This document shows, one piece after another, positions 20,895 to 29,758 of a stretch of DNA of 64,000 nt; position 1 is the first letter of the stretch, and each line of letters begins with the position of its first letter. The DNA comes from Woeseia oceani (GTDB taxonomy: Bacteria > Pseudomonadota > Gammaproteobacteria > Steroidobacterales > Woeseiaceae), in NCBI RefSeq assembly GCF_001677435.1, contig NZ_CP016268.1, positions 1,849,001 to 1,913,000 on the forward strand, given 5' to 3'. Both the position numbers and the translations under genes were made by a program. The notes below the pieces were generated by a model. It saw only the letters and a list, made by a program, of their open reading frames with translations, was not told the origin of the DNA and made no database searches.

Positions 20895-22055
20895 TTGAAT
20901 CAATTTGATGCAGAAGTGGAACGGCGCGGCAGCAACTCGTTCAAGTGGGATGGCAATGAGCGGCAGTTCGGCCGCACAGACCTGCTGCCGTTCTGGGTCG
21001 CCGATATGGACTTCGCGACGCCGGCGCCAATACTTCAGTCGATCAAGGATCGCGTCCAACACCCGGTACTCGGTTACGAAGTGCGTCCCGCGGAGTACGT
21101 GGATACGGTCATGGGCTGGATTGCACGCCGCCACGGCTGGAGCGTGCCGCGTGACTGGCTGATGTTTTGTCCGCCGAGTTCGATCGTCGCCATTTACGGT
21201 TTGATCATGACCCAGACCAAACCTGGCGACGGCATCATCGTGCCAACCCCGACTTACGGACCATTGCTCGAACTGGTGGAAAAGAACGGGCGCCGATTGA
21301 TCCGTTGCCCCCTGCGGGAAACCGCCACGCGCTTTGAACTGGACGTGGAGGGCATGGCCGGACTCGTTGAGCGTGATGGCATGATGGTCCTGCTCTGCAG
21401 CCCGCACAACCCAACCGGTCGGGTGTTTGACGACACGGAACTGAGCGCGTTGTCCGAGCTTGCCAACGAGCGGCAAATGATCGTGGTCTCGGACGAGGTG
21501 CACGCGGACCTGATCCGACCGGGGCGGCGCCATACGCCGTTTGGCAGTCTCGGCGTACCGCGTTCTGCAACCGTGTTTTCGCCGAACAAGTCGTTCAATA
21601 CCGCCGGGTTGCCGCAGTCGTCGTTAGTGATTCCTGACGCTGCCATGCGGCAGTCGATGCAGGGGTTTCTGGACATGTTGCAGATCAATCACGATCACAC
21701 GTTCGGTGGGCCGGCGATGATCAGCGCTTACCGTGAATGTGAAGGCTGGCTGGATGATGTCGTGCGCTATATCGATGTCAATCATGCGCGTGTGGCACAG
21801 TTTTTCAGCGAACAGCTGCCGTCTGTGAGGGTCTGGCCGGCCGAAGGGACCTACCTGGCGTGGCTGGATTATCGCGCGCTCGGCATGGACGAAGGCACCG
21901 TGCAACGCCGGCTCGTGGACAAAGGAGGTGTAGGCCTGTACCCGGGCTCCTTGTTCGGTGAAGAGGGGCTGGGGTTTCTGCGCATGAACGTTGCCTGCCC
22001 GCGCAGCGTGCTGGAACGGGGACTGCAGCAGATCAGACGGGCGTTGCTCGATTAA
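20895..22055 (+). CDS. PatB/MalY-family pyridoxal-phosphate C-S lyase or aminotransferase
   Basis: The 386-residue product is a fold-type I PLP enzyme of the PatB/MalY/cystathionine beta-lyase group. Typical stretches are L-P-F-W-V-A-D-M-D-F near residue 31, C-S-P-H-N-P-T-G-R-V-F, V-S-D-E-V-H-A-D-L, the PLP lysine in F-S-P-N-K-S-F-N-T-A-G-L, and F-L-R-M-N-V-A-C-P-R with the carboxylate-binding Arg. The start is TTG at 20895, backed by GGAGG eight bases upstream. Family members split cystathionine or cysteine to pyruvate, ammonia and a thiol. It shares a transcript with the NhaC-type transporter. Confidence 0.87.
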   Translation: MNQFDAEVERRGSNSFKWDGNERQFGRTDLLPFWVADMDFATPAPILQSIKDRVQHPVLGYEVRPAEYVDTVMGWIARRHGWSVPRDWLMFCPPSSIVAIYGLIMTQTKPGDGIIVPTPTYGPLLELVEKNGRRLIRCPLRETATRFELDVEGMAGLVERDGMMVLLCSPHNPTGRVFDDTELSALSELANERQMIVVSDEVHADLIRPGRRHTPFGSLGVPRSATVFSPNKSFNTAGLPQSSLVIPDAAMRQSMQGFLDMLQINHDHTFGGPAMISAYRECEGWLDDVVRYIDVNHARVAQFFSEQLPSVRVWPAEGTYLAWLDYRALGMDEGTVQRRLVDKGGVGLYPGSLFGEEGLGFLRMNVACPRSVLERGLQQIRRALLD

Positions 22056-22177
22056 GAGACTGGCGGAATTTTGCCTTCACCGGTTGAATCCGCGCGCGCC
22101 GTCCCGCACAATTCGCCGCGCTGTGGAGACGGCGCGGTTCCGAACGCGGGAACGGCGCACCGCAGCAGAGTCGTTTC

Positions 22178-22268
22178 GGAGAGGTGGCAGAGCGGTTGAA
22201 TGCACTGGTCTTGAAAACCAGCAAGGGTTAATAGCCCTTCGTGGGTTCAAATCCCACCCTCTCCGCCA
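22178..22268 (+). tRNA. tRNA-Ser (anticodon UGA)
   Basis: The 91-base gene folds into a cloverleaf with acceptor GGAGAGG/CCTCTCC, anticodon arm CTGGT-CTTGAAA-ACCAG with anticodon TGA, a long variable arm (CAAGGGTTAATAGCCCTTCG) typical of tRNA-Ser, a GTTCAAATC T-loop and an encoded CCA. An intrinsic terminator follows nine bases later. Confidence 0.97.
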
Positions 22269-22276
22269 GACCAGTG

Positions 22277-22305
22277 AAAGAGCCCCAACAGGGGCTCTTT
22301 TTTTT
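22277..22305 (+). terminator. Intrinsic terminator of tRNA-Ser
   Basis: AAAGAGCCCC (22277-22286), loop AACA and GGGGCTCTTT (22291-22300) form a ten-pair stem running into eight consecutive T residues (22298-22305). This is the clearest rho-independent terminator in the window. Confidence 0.95.
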
Positions 22306-22371
22306 GGCGCGGCGTTGTGTGGGTGTCGGGTGGCGGTGAACGCGGCCGGCACTTTTCGGTCGAAAGTCGCT

Positions 22372-23262
22372 ATGACCACTCTTGATGTCGGCCGACGCAG
22401 ACCGGAGAACGTGTTTCTGGTTATTTGCGCCCTTATATCGCTTGCTGTGACCCCGCAGCTGCACGCGGATACCCGGCCGCGCGCTGTTTTTGAAGCCTTG
22501 CAGCAGTCCGGCAACGAAGACCCGGCAGCCTGGTTGGAGCTGGCTGTTGCGGCGCGCGAGGCGGGTGACCTCGAGTTGGCGGCGCGCTCGTTGCAGAGCG
22601 CCGAAAACCACGGACTGACGTCGTTTCGGGCAGGTCTTGAGCGGGCGCGACAGCGGCTGAGTGCGGATGACCGGAGCGGGGCGCTGGCTGAATTGCAGGC
22701 CCTGTTCGAGGGTGGTTTCAACACGGTCGATGCGATCCGCCAGGACCGGTTGCTGAACCGTTTGTCCGGCGACCCGACGTACGCGGCATTACTCGCGAGC
22801 ATGGAAGCGCGCGCATTCCCTTGCGAACACGGCGAACGGTTTCAGGATTTTAATTTTTGGCTGGGTAACTGGGACGTGCGCCTTGCAAACGGCACGTTCG
22901 CCGGCACTAACAGGGTTCGCAGCGCCGAACGTGGCTGTGTCTTGCTCGAGGAATGGACTTCCGCGACCGGCGGTACCGGACGCAGTATTAATTATTTTGA
23001 TGCGGCGAGCGGCGAGTGGGTGCAGGTCTGGAACGATGCAGGCGGCTCGCAGATCAGTATTCGCGGCGGCCTGACAGAGTCCGGCATGCGTTTGTCCGGT
23101 CAGATACACTACGTAAGCAGTGGCCTGACCGCTCCCTTCCGGGGGGTGTGGACGCCGCTGCCCGATGGTCGGGTGCGCCAGTTTTTTGAACAAGCGTCCG
23201 CGGACGGTACTGGCTGGACACCGTGGTTCGAAGGCTTTTACAGCCGGCAAGAATCGCAATAG
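22372..23262 (+). CDS. Exported TPR-like protein with DUF1579-like C-terminal domain
   Basis: The 296-residue product starts with a signal peptide (V-F-L-V-I-C-A-L-I-S-L-A-V-T-P-Q-L-H-A). Residues 35-135 are TPR-like helical repeats (A-W-L-E-L-A-V-A-A-R-E-A-G-D-L-E-L-A-A-R-S-L). The second half, from about 145, opens with F-N-F-W-L-G-N-W-D-V-R and continues N-R-V-R-S-A-E-R-G-C-V-L-L-E-E-W, the pattern of DUF1579-type beta domains of unknown function. The frame stays open through the tRNA upstream, but the ATG at 22372 lies after the terminator and starts a proper signal peptide. Confidence 0.7.
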   Translation: MTTLDVGRRRPENVFLVICALISLAVTPQLHADTRPRAVFEALQQSGNEDPAAWLELAVAAREAGDLELAARSLQSAENHGLTSFRAGLERARQRLSADDRSGALAELQALFEGGFNTVDAIRQDRLLNRLSGDPTYAALLASMEARAFPCEHGERFQDFNFWLGNWDVRLANGTFAGTNRVRSAERGCVLLEEWTSATGGTGRSINYFDAASGEWVQVWNDAGGSQISIRGGLTESGMRLSGQIHYVSSGLTAPFRGVWTPLPDGRVRQFFEQASADGTGWTPWFEGFYSRQESQ

Positions 23263-23277
23263 CGAACAGGAGACACT

Positions 23278-23586
23278 TTGAACTCAGGATATAAACAAGG
23301 GCCATTGCCCACCGGCAACCCATTGGCAAATGCACTGGTCGTGGTCGTTGGAGCTCTGGCTATCGGCGTGTCGCTGGTCCTCGGTATGGTTGCATTCGTC
23401 GTACTCGGTTCTGTCGTTCTGGTTTTGGCGGCAATTGTGGCCATACGCTTATGGTGGTTTCAGCGCGGCTTGAAAAAGCAGGGGCGCAACCGTTCGTCTG
23501 CACGGTCAGACCGGCAGGAAGACGGCGTCATCGAGGGCGAGTTCAGAATTGTATCCGCTGACAAGGACTCGTCAGAATCACGCTGA
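23278..23586 (+). CDS. Small membrane protein of unknown function
   Basis: The 102-residue product has two adjacent hydrophobic stretches (about residues 17-60: A-L-V-V-V-V-G-A-L-A-I-G-V-S-L-V-L-G and V-V-L-G-S-V-V-L-V-L-A-A-I-V-A) and a charged cytoplasmic tail ending E-D-G-V-I-E-G-E-F-R-I-V. The TTG start at 23278 is preceded by AGGAGA. It follows the DUF1579-like gene by 15 bases. I do not recognise a named family. Confidence 0.6.
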   Translation: MNSGYKQGPLPTGNPLANALVVVVGALAIGVSLVLGMVAFVVLGSVVLVLAAIVAIRLWWFQRGLKKQGRNRSSARSDRQEDGVIEGEFRIVSADKDSSESR

Positions 23587-23641
23587 CTTCTCAAGCGTTC
23601 TACGTAGTCAAAACGAGCAAAACCCCGTAAGCTCGCAGTCC

Positions 23642-24235
23642 ATGAGCAATGGAAATTCAGAAGCAGACCGGCGCAGCCGGCGACGCAAACGCCGACTGAC
23701 ACTCGGCGTCATTTACACCGCAATCGCGATTGGTCTGGCGTGGTTCTTCGAGTCACAAGCCACTACGACCATCATATTTGTACGGCACGCCGAAAAAACC
23801 AGCGAGACGGAGACCGACCCGAGTTTGTCGGCCGCCGGCCAACGACGGGTTGCCGAGCTGACGCGGCAGCTGATGGACGCTGACGTCATTGCCGGGGTCG
23901 ATGCCATTTATGCAACGCCTTACAAGCGCACGCGAGAGACGGCGCAACCATTGGCGACGGCGCTGGATCTGCCGGTGACCAGCTACGACCCGGATGACAA
24001 CGATGCCGTATTGGCGGACATTCTGGACAAGCACAAAGGCAAGATCATCCTGGTGGTGGGTCACAGCGATACCTTGCCGGGTTTGATCGCCGATCTGGGT
24101 GCAAGCAAACGGGTGCCGCCTATTGCTGACTACGAATACGACAACCTCTACCTCGTGTCCATCCCGTGGTTTGGCAAGACCAAAACGATCCGCCTGCGGT
24201 ACGGCGAACCTTATCAACCGGCCGTAACTCAATAG
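23642..24235 (+). CDS. Membrane-anchored histidine phosphatase family protein
   Basis: The 197-residue product has a very basic N-terminus (R-R-S-R-R-R-K-R-R), one membrane helix near residues 22-37 and then a histidine-phosphatase domain facing the periplasm. The catalytic R-H motif is I-I-F-V-R-H-A-E-K-T, the second site is Y-K-R-T-R-E-T-A-Q-P-L, and the second histidine is in V-V-G-H-S-D-T-L-P-G-L. The domain is of the short SixA/GpmB-like type; substrate unknown. The ATG at 23642 is preferred because it places the positive charges directly before the anchor. Confidence 0.82.
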   Translation: MSNGNSEADRRSRRRKRRLTLGVIYTAIAIGLAWFFESQATTTIIFVRHAEKTSETETDPSLSAAGQRRVAELTRQLMDADVIAGVDAIYATPYKRTRETAQPLATALDLPVTSYDPDDNDAVLADILDKHKGKIILVVGHSDTLPGLIADLGASKRVPPIADYEYDNLYLVSIPWFGKTKTIRLRYGEPYQPAVTQ

Positions 24236-24279
24236 CAGTATTAGCTTTAATTGTAGCTAATAAACCATTGATAAATAAT

Positions 24280-24702
24280 TTGTTTTATCAAGAAACACTG
24301 ACGATCAGTACACCCGGCCGGGGTTGTTACGACCTTGGCGGGCAGGTACACAGCTGTGTGCAAAGGTCCGGCATTGTTCGCGGTATCTGCCACCTGTTCA
24401 TTCGCCACACCAGCGCCTCGCTGATGCTGTGCGAGAACGCGGATCCCGACGTGCAAAGCGATCTTGAGGCCTGGATGGCCCGCGCGGTTCCGGACGGCGA
24501 TTCGCTGTTTCAGCATACCGCGGAAGGGCCGGACGATATGCCGGCGCATGTGCGCTCCGTGCTGACTCACTCCGACCTGAATGTGCCGGTGCAGAACGGC
24601 GTCTGCGCCCTCGGCCAGTGGCAGGGAATATACCTTTGGGAGCACCGGCATGCGCCGCACGAACGGCAAGTCATGCTGACCATCTACGGCGAAGCAGCCT
24701 GA
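24280..24702 (+). CDS. YjbQ/UPF0047 family protein
   Basis: The product has 140 residues if translation starts at TTG 24280, close to the family norm. The UPF0047 core is plain: G-I-C-H-L-F-I-R-H-T-S-A-S-L-M-L-C-E-N-A-D-P-D-V, H-T-A-E-G-P-D-D-M-P-A-H-V-R-S-V-L-T, G-V-C-A-L-G-Q-W-Q-G-I-Y-L-W-E-H-R. Members have weak thiamine-phosphate synthase activity, real role unclear. The frame is open further upstream into the phosphatase gene, and the stretch 24240-24290 is unusually AT-rich with no ribosome site, so the exact start (24268 TTG is another choice) is uncertain. Confidence 0.85.
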   Translation: MFYQETLTISTPGRGCYDLGGQVHSCVQRSGIVRGICHLFIRHTSASLMLCENADPDVQSDLEAWMARAVPDGDSLFQHTAEGPDDMPAHVRSVLTHSDLNVPVQNGVCALGQWQGIYLWEHRHAPHERQVMLTIYGEAA

Positions 24703-24759
24703 TCGGCATGGTTTACGCCGGGTCGTCGTAGCGGCCACTGCGCAGGCCGGCCGCCTCTC

Positions 24760-25203
24760 TCAGCATGACCGCTTTTCGAGGAATTCGGCGTGGCGACTGA
24801 TCAGGACATCAGCCAGTACCGCGTCCTGAATGGTTCGATCCTGATTGATCAGGAATGTCGCGCGCCGCACGCCAACGCCAAATGGACCATCAACGTCGTA
24901 CATCTTGATCGCCACTTTGTCCTCATCGGAAAGCAAGGTGAAGGGCAGTCGCTGTTCTTTCCGAAATCGGGCATGGCTGGCGGTGTCTTGCGGGCTGATA
25001 CCCGCCACTTGCAAGCCCACTGCGCGCAGGTCAGTGAACATGTCGCGAATGGTGCAGGCCTCCCTGGTGCAACCCGGTGTGAAATCGGCCGGGTAAAAAT
25101 AAAGGATCAGCGGTCCGTCGGCGAGCAAAGTCGATAGTTCAACGTCCTTACCGGTGTGATCCGGGAGGACGAACTCGGGTGCGTGTGTTCCAGGTTGCAG
25201 CAT
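24760..25203 (-). CDS. Peroxiredoxin of the BCP/PrxQ type
   Basis: The 147-residue thiol peroxidase has the AhpC/TSA fold with the peroxidatic cysteine in F-T-P-G-C-T-R-E-A-C-T, five residues before a second cysteine that serves as resolving residue in PrxQ enzymes. P-E-F-V-L-P-D-H-T-G-K-D-V near the N-terminus and F-G-V-G-V-R-R-A-T-F-L-I-N are also usual. It would reduce peroxides using thioredoxin, whose reductase is encoded at 6265-7242. It ends facing the YjbQ gene and follows the GNAT gene by 12 bases. Confidence 0.9.
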   Translation of the reverse strand: MLQPGTHAPEFVLPDHTGKDVELSTLLADGPLILYFYPADFTPGCTREACTIRDMFTDLRAVGLQVAGISPQDTASHARFRKEQRLPFTLLSDEDKVAIKMYDVDGPFGVGVRRATFLINQDRTIQDAVLADVLISRHAEFLEKRSC

Positions 25204-25215
25204 CTAGTTCCCCGT

Positions 25216-25683
25216 TTAGTGAGTGGCCTTGTTGAAGTCCACCTCCATTACCTGATAACCGGGCTGCTTCATGCCCAGCGCGCGGTAGGTGTGCTGGGCT
25301 GACGTGTTGTCGTTTTCGACGTACAAACGCAAGCCACAGCATTGTGGATCTTCGCGTGCCTGGTGCTCAACGAAGCGGTACAAACTCGCGAAAACGCCTC
25401 GCCGGCGAAAATCCGGATGAACATAGACGCTTTGAATCCACCACATGCTGCCATTGCGCCAGTCACTCCACTCCCATGTAACCATGATCTGGCCGACGAT
25501 TCGACCGTTGACTTCTGCCACCCAATAGCGACCTTTGCCTGGGTCGGTCAGAGCCGCCGATACTCCCGGCTGCAGCAGATTGAGGTCAAGTTGCCGGCCC
25601 TCGGTTTCCGTCGCCATGGCGGCATTGTAGGCAACCAGGGTTGCCGCATCGGTGGCTCGCGCGTCGCGCACTGCTATGTTCAT
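25216..25683 (-). CDS. GNAT-family N-acetyltransferase
   Basis: The 155-residue product has the GNAT fold: I-V-G-Q-I-M-V-T-W-E-W-S-D-W in strand 2-3, the acetyl-CoA loop in V-H-P-D-F-R-R-R-G-V-F-A-S-L-Y (in place of R-x-x-G-x-G/A), and C-G-L-R-L-Y-V-E-N-D-N and Y-R-A-L-G-M downstream. The substrate cannot be told. It is divergent from the S9 peptidase at 25760 and probably co-transcribed with the peroxiredoxin. Confidence 0.87.
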   Translation of the reverse strand: MNIAVRDARATDAATLVAYNAAMATETEGRQLDLNLLQPGVSAALTDPGKGRYWVAEVNGRIVGQIMVTWEWSDWRNGSMWWIQSVYVHPDFRRRGVFASLYRFVEHQAREDPQCCGLRLYVENDNTSAQHTYRALGMKQPGYQVMEVDFNKATH

Positions 25684-25759
25684 ACGTCCTCGTCGAATTC
25701 TGAAAAAGAGGGTCAGTGCCGGTATTATGCGTAAATCAGACGGACTACAGGGCGTGAGT

Positions 25760-27718
25760 ATGAATTACGGAAGCAAATTCCTGAAAATAATGGCCACGAC
25801 CGTGGCTGTTGCGAGCACCGTACTTGGTGCCTGTAGTCAGAATGGCGCGGAGGATAACAACGCTTCAGACCTAACGAAGGTTCCGGAATTTTCAGCGCGG
25901 CAGTTCTACGAGACAACCAGCTACAGCATGGTGAGCTCGACCGGCTATGCATTCGCACCTGACTCCATGTCGCTACTGGTGTCGTCGGATGCCAGCGGGG
26001 TATTCAATGCGTGGGAACTGCCGCTGGACGGTGGTTCCGCCAAAGCGCTTACTCATTCCGACGACAACGCAATCATCGCGTTGAGCTGGTTCCCGAATGA
26101 CCGGAGGATTCTCTACACGTTCGATGGCGGCGGCAACGAGTTGCACCACGTCGCGGTTCTGGAGCCCGATGGTGAAAGCCGCGACCTGACCCCAGGGGAT
26201 GAGCATAAAGCGCAGTTCCTGCGCTGGTCGGGGAACGGTGAGTATTTCTATCTGCTGACGACAGAGCGGGACCAGCGAAATTTCGATATCTACCGTTATT
26301 CGGCAAGCGACTATTCACGTGAAATGGTGTTCGAGAATCCGGGTTTGAGTGTTGGTGATATCTCTCCGGATGGCCGCTGGGTTGCGCTTGAGAAGCCGCG
26401 GACCAGTGCCGATTCGGACGTGTACATTGTTGATCTGCAGGCTGACGATGCGCAGCCAAAGTTGGTTACGGAGCACCTTGGCAACGTGGCGCACGGCGTG
26501 TATTCGTTTACGCCGGACAGCGCGAACCTTGTTTACAGTACCAACGAGCACGGCGAGTTCACTCAGGCCTGGACTTACAACCTGATGAGCGAAGACAAGT
26601 CCGAACTTGTTAGCGCCATCTGGGACGTTAGTTACGTGGTGTACTCGCCCTCTGGCCGCTACCGGGTCAGTGGAATCAACGCCGATGCCCGTACCCAGGT
26701 GACTATGTATGACACGGAAACCAACGAGGTGCTGGAGTTACCAGCACTGCCGCCCGGCGACTTGGGGAGTATCCGGTTTGCTGACGACGAAACGCAGATA
26801 GCACTGCTTGTGAATGCCGACAACTCGCCGGCGAATGTACACGTGATCGATTTTGCGCAGCGAGTTGCACGGCAGTTGACCGATGCGCTGAATCCGGCGA
26901 TTGAGTCTGATTACCTCGTACAAAGCGAGGTTATTCGGTACCCCAGTTTCGACGGTATCGAGATTCCGTCTATTCTGTACAAGCCGCACGGTGCCTCTGC
27001 CGAAAACCCCGTGCCGGCGCTGGTCTGGGTGCACGGTGGGCCCGGCGGTCAGAGCCGTACCGGTTATAACGCTACGCGCCAGCATCTGGTGAATCATGGT
27101 TACGCCATTCTGGCAGCGAACAATCGCGGTTCGTCCGGTTATGGCAAGACGTTCTTTCACCTCGACGATCGCAAGCACGGTGAAGAGGATCTTCAGGACA
27201 TCGTGTACGGGCGCAAATACCTCGAGACGCTGGACTGGGTGGATGAAGACCGCATCGGCATCATCGGCGGCTCGTACGGTGGTTACATGGTGGCCGCTGC
27301 GTTGGCGTTCGAACCGGAAGTGTTTGACGTTGGCATCAACATATTCGGTGTGACCAACTGGGTACGTACCTTGCAGAGTATTCCACCGTGGTGGGAGTCC
27401 TTTAAAGAAGCGCTCTTTGATGAGATGGGCGACCCGGCCACAGACGCTGATCGCCACCGCAGAATTTCACCATTGTTTCATGCGCAAAACATCATCAAGC
27501 CGCTGCTCGTGGTTCAGGGCGCGAACGACCCGCGGGTATTGCAGGTCGAAAGTGACGAACTGGTTGCTGCAGTACAGAAAAACGAAGTGCCGGTGGAATA
27601 CGTCGTGTTCCCGGACGAGGGACACGGCTTCGCGAAACGTGAGAACCGCATCACGGCATCCGAAGCCTACGTCAGGTTTCTGGATACTTGGCTGAAAGGC
27701 AAGCAGACGGCCGACTGA
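25760..27718 (+). CDS. S9-family peptidase lipoprotein (dipeptidyl/acylaminoacyl-peptidase-like)
   Basis: The 652-residue product has a lipoprotein signal with lipobox V-L-G-A-C, a seven- or eight-bladed TolB/WD-like propeller (about 45-390, e.g. N-A-W-E-L-P-L-D-G-G, D-I-S-P-D-G-R-W-V-A-L-E) and a C-terminal alpha/beta-hydrolase domain. The catalytic serine is in I-G-G-S-Y-G-G-Y-M-V, the aspartate in Q-G-A-N-D-P-R-V and the histidine in D-E-G-H-G-F. The ATG at 25760 is chosen because it gives a compact lipoprotein signal; an upstream ATG (25727) is also in frame. A MocR-type regulator follows within 40 bases. Confidence 0.9.
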   Translation: MNYGSKFLKIMATTVAVASTVLGACSQNGAEDNNASDLTKVPEFSARQFYETTSYSMVSSTGYAFAPDSMSLLVSSDASGVFNAWELPLDGGSAKALTHSDDNAIIALSWFPNDRRILYTFDGGGNELHHVAVLEPDGESRDLTPGDEHKAQFLRWSGNGEYFYLLTTERDQRNFDIYRYSASDYSREMVFENPGLSVGDISPDGRWVALEKPRTSADSDVYIVDLQADDAQPKLVTEHLGNVAHGVYSFTPDSANLVYSTNEHGEFTQAWTYNLMSEDKSELVSAIWDVSYVVYSPSGRYRVSGINADARTQVTMYDTETNEVLELPALPPGDLGSIRFADDETQIALLVNADNSPANVHVIDFAQRVARQLTDALNPAIESDYLVQSEVIRYPSFDGIEIPSILYKPHGASAENPVPALVWVHGGPGGQSRTGYNATRQHLVNHGYAILAANNRGSSGYGKTFFHLDDRKHGEEDLQDIVYGRKYLETLDWVDEDRIGIIGGSYGGYMVAAALAFEPEVFDVGINIFGVTNWVRTLQSIPPWWESFKEALFDEMGDPATDADRHRRISPLFHAQNIIKPLLVVQGANDPRVLQVESDELVAAVQKNEVPVEYVVFPDEGHGFAKRENRITASEAYVRFLDTWLKGKQTAD

Positions 27719-27756
27719 AGCAATGACACCGGACGTTGAGATCCGGCGCGGCAATC

Positions 27757-29583
27757 GTGACTGACGCCATTATCTATCTGGACCCCGACAGTCCGCTGAA
27801 TCTGCAGAATCAGATCCGGCAAAAACTGGTCGATGGCATACTCAATGGCGCTTTCCCGCCGGGCAGCCGCTTGCCGTCGTCGCGCAAGTTGGCCGGGCAG
27901 CTTGAAGTGGCGCGAAATACCGTGGTCCTGGCGTATCAGCAATTGCTGGCGGAAGGCTATCTGGTCAGCCAACAGCGCAGCGGTATTTTCGTCAACAAGG
28001 AGATGCTTGATACGCGCGTGGGCTTTCGGGGCGAAACCGTCGCTGCGAGTGCCGAAGAAGCCGTACGGTGGAAGCGCTGGGTCAAGAGCGAAGCCAACAG
28101 CGGCCGGGCGCCCAGGGATCTGCCTAGCTGGTCCAAATACCCGTACCCGTTCATCGACGGCAAATTCGATTCTTCGCTGTTCCCGCTGGCCGAGTGGCGC
28201 GAGGCCAGTCGACTGGCCTTAAGTGTTGCGGATGTACGTGAGTGGTCTACCGGCAGCGGCGATACCGATGACCCGATGCTGATCGAAGAGATCCGCACCA
28301 AGATACTTCCGCGCCGGGGTATCCAGGCGAAACCGGACGAAATCCTGATCACTCTCGGGACGCAACACAGTCTTTACCTGCTGAGTGAATTGCTGGCGAG
28401 CAAGTCGGTAACCGCCGTCATGGAAGAGCCGGGCAATACAGCGATGCGTCAACTCCTGGAACGTCGCGGCGCACGAATACAGCAACAGGAAGTCGATGCA
28501 TCCGGCATCGTCGTTAACGATGCACTGCAAGCGTGCGACCTGGTTTACGTAACACCCAGCCATCAAATTCCTACCACGGTAGCGATGCCTGTTGAACGAC
28601 GGAAGAAACTGTTGCGGGCGGCCAGCGAACAGAATTTTCTCATCGTAGAAGATGACTACGAGTGTGAAACCAGTTATCTCGAACGGCCGGCACCCGCGCT
28701 GCGGAGCATGGACAAGGAAGGGCGGGTGGTTTACGTCGCCAGTTTCTCCAAGGTATTGGCGCCGGGCATCCGCTTGGGTTTCATCGTCGCCAATTCGGAA
28801 TTCATTCGACGCGCCAGAGCATTGCGAAGGGCGATGCTCAACCACCCGCCGTTGAACAACCAGCGTACCGCCGCGTACTTTCTGTCGCTGGGCCACTATG
28901 ACGCGCTGATGATGCGCATGGCGCGTACTTTTCAGGAGCGACGAACGGCGTTACGTGACGCGTTGAACTACTACCGCTCCGTATCGCTGGAGATTACCCC
29001 GGAAGTGGGGGGGACGACGTGGTGGGTCCGTCTTCCCGAGGATTTCAATGTGGACTATCTCGCCAGCGAAGCAGAACGGGAAGGCATTTTGATTGAACCC
29101 GTTCGCCACTACTACGCAGATCCTGCCAAGGCGCAAAACTGCTTTCGAATGGGCGTTACCAGTTTGCCCATAGAACAGATTCGGCCCGGCGTTTTAAAGC
29201 TCACGGAGTTGATTCGCAATCTGGCCAGTGGCCGGGTAGAGCATCTGGATTCCAGCAGCGGTGAATGGCTGACCGGCGCCGAGTTAAGCGCGGCGATGAG
29301 TGACCGGATCATTCTGTACAACGTTGTATACGGTGTTCCCTGCACCATTGAGCTTCACAGGGACGGGCGTATGGTGGGCCGCGCAGGGTACGCGAATGAA
29401 GATTGCGATACGGGACGCTGGTGGGTCGATGGTGATCGCTGGCACCGGCAGTGGCAGCAGTGGGTGTATGGCGAAGAGGCCGCCTATTACGTTGTGATCG
29501 ATGGTGACCGTATCAAATGGTTTAACGAGGATCGACAGATCGTCGATGCGGCTTTCATTCGCACAGCGGTAACAGCGAATTGA
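27757..29583 (+). CDS. MocR-type GntR/aminotransferase regulator with extra C-terminal domain
   Basis: About 608 residues from GTG 27757 (a TTG at 27736 is also in frame). The winged-helix GntR domain is at 10-80 (F-P-P-G-S-R-L-P-S-S-R-K-L-A-G-Q-L). A fold-type I aminotransferase domain follows, with the PLP lysine in S-F-S-K-V-L-A-P-G-I-R-L-G-F and V-E-D-D-Y-E-C-E. Ordinary MocR proteins stop near residue 485, but this one continues about 115 residues: L-T-G-A-E-L-S-A-A-M-S-D, then Y-G-V-P-C-T-I-E-L-H-R-D-G-R-M-V-G-R-A and G-R-W-W-V-D-G-D-R-W-H-R-Q-W, ending with I-K-W-F-N-E-D. The extension looks like the DUF995 type of small beta domain. It follows the S9 peptidase in the same direction. 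Confidence 0.85.
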   Translation: MTDAIIYLDPDSPLNLQNQIRQKLVDGILNGAFPPGSRLPSSRKLAGQLEVARNTVVLAYQQLLAEGYLVSQQRSGIFVNKEMLDTRVGFRGETVAASAEEAVRWKRWVKSEANSGRAPRDLPSWSKYPYPFIDGKFDSSLFPLAEWREASRLALSVADVREWSTGSGDTDDPMLIEEIRTKILPRRGIQAKPDEILITLGTQHSLYLLSELLASKSVTAVMEEPGNTAMRQLLERRGARIQQQEVDASGIVVNDALQACDLVYVTPSHQIPTTVAMPVERRKKLLRAASEQNFLIVEDDYECETSYLERPAPALRSMDKEGRVVYVASFSKVLAPGIRLGFIVANSEFIRRARALRRAMLNHPPLNNQRTAAYFLSLGHYDALMMRMARTFQERRTALRDALNYYRSVSLEITPEVGGTTWWVRLPEDFNVDYLASEAEREGILIEPVRHYYADPAKAQNCFRMGVTSLPIEQIRPGVLKLTELIRNLASGRVEHLDSSSGEWLTGAELSAAMSDRIILYNVVYGVPCTIELHRDGRMVGRAGYANEDCDTGRWWVDGDRWHRQWQQWVYGEEAAYYVVIDGDRIKWFNEDRQIVDAAFIRTAVTAN

Positions 29584-29681
29584 GGCACAAAGCGGGCCGG
29601 AGCTTCGCCGTGCTGGAATCGAGGTGGTGGAACGCGATATCCTTCCGCGCTCTCGCAACAACATCTCGCCTTGTTGCTATT

Positions 29682-29758
<77 letters not shown>

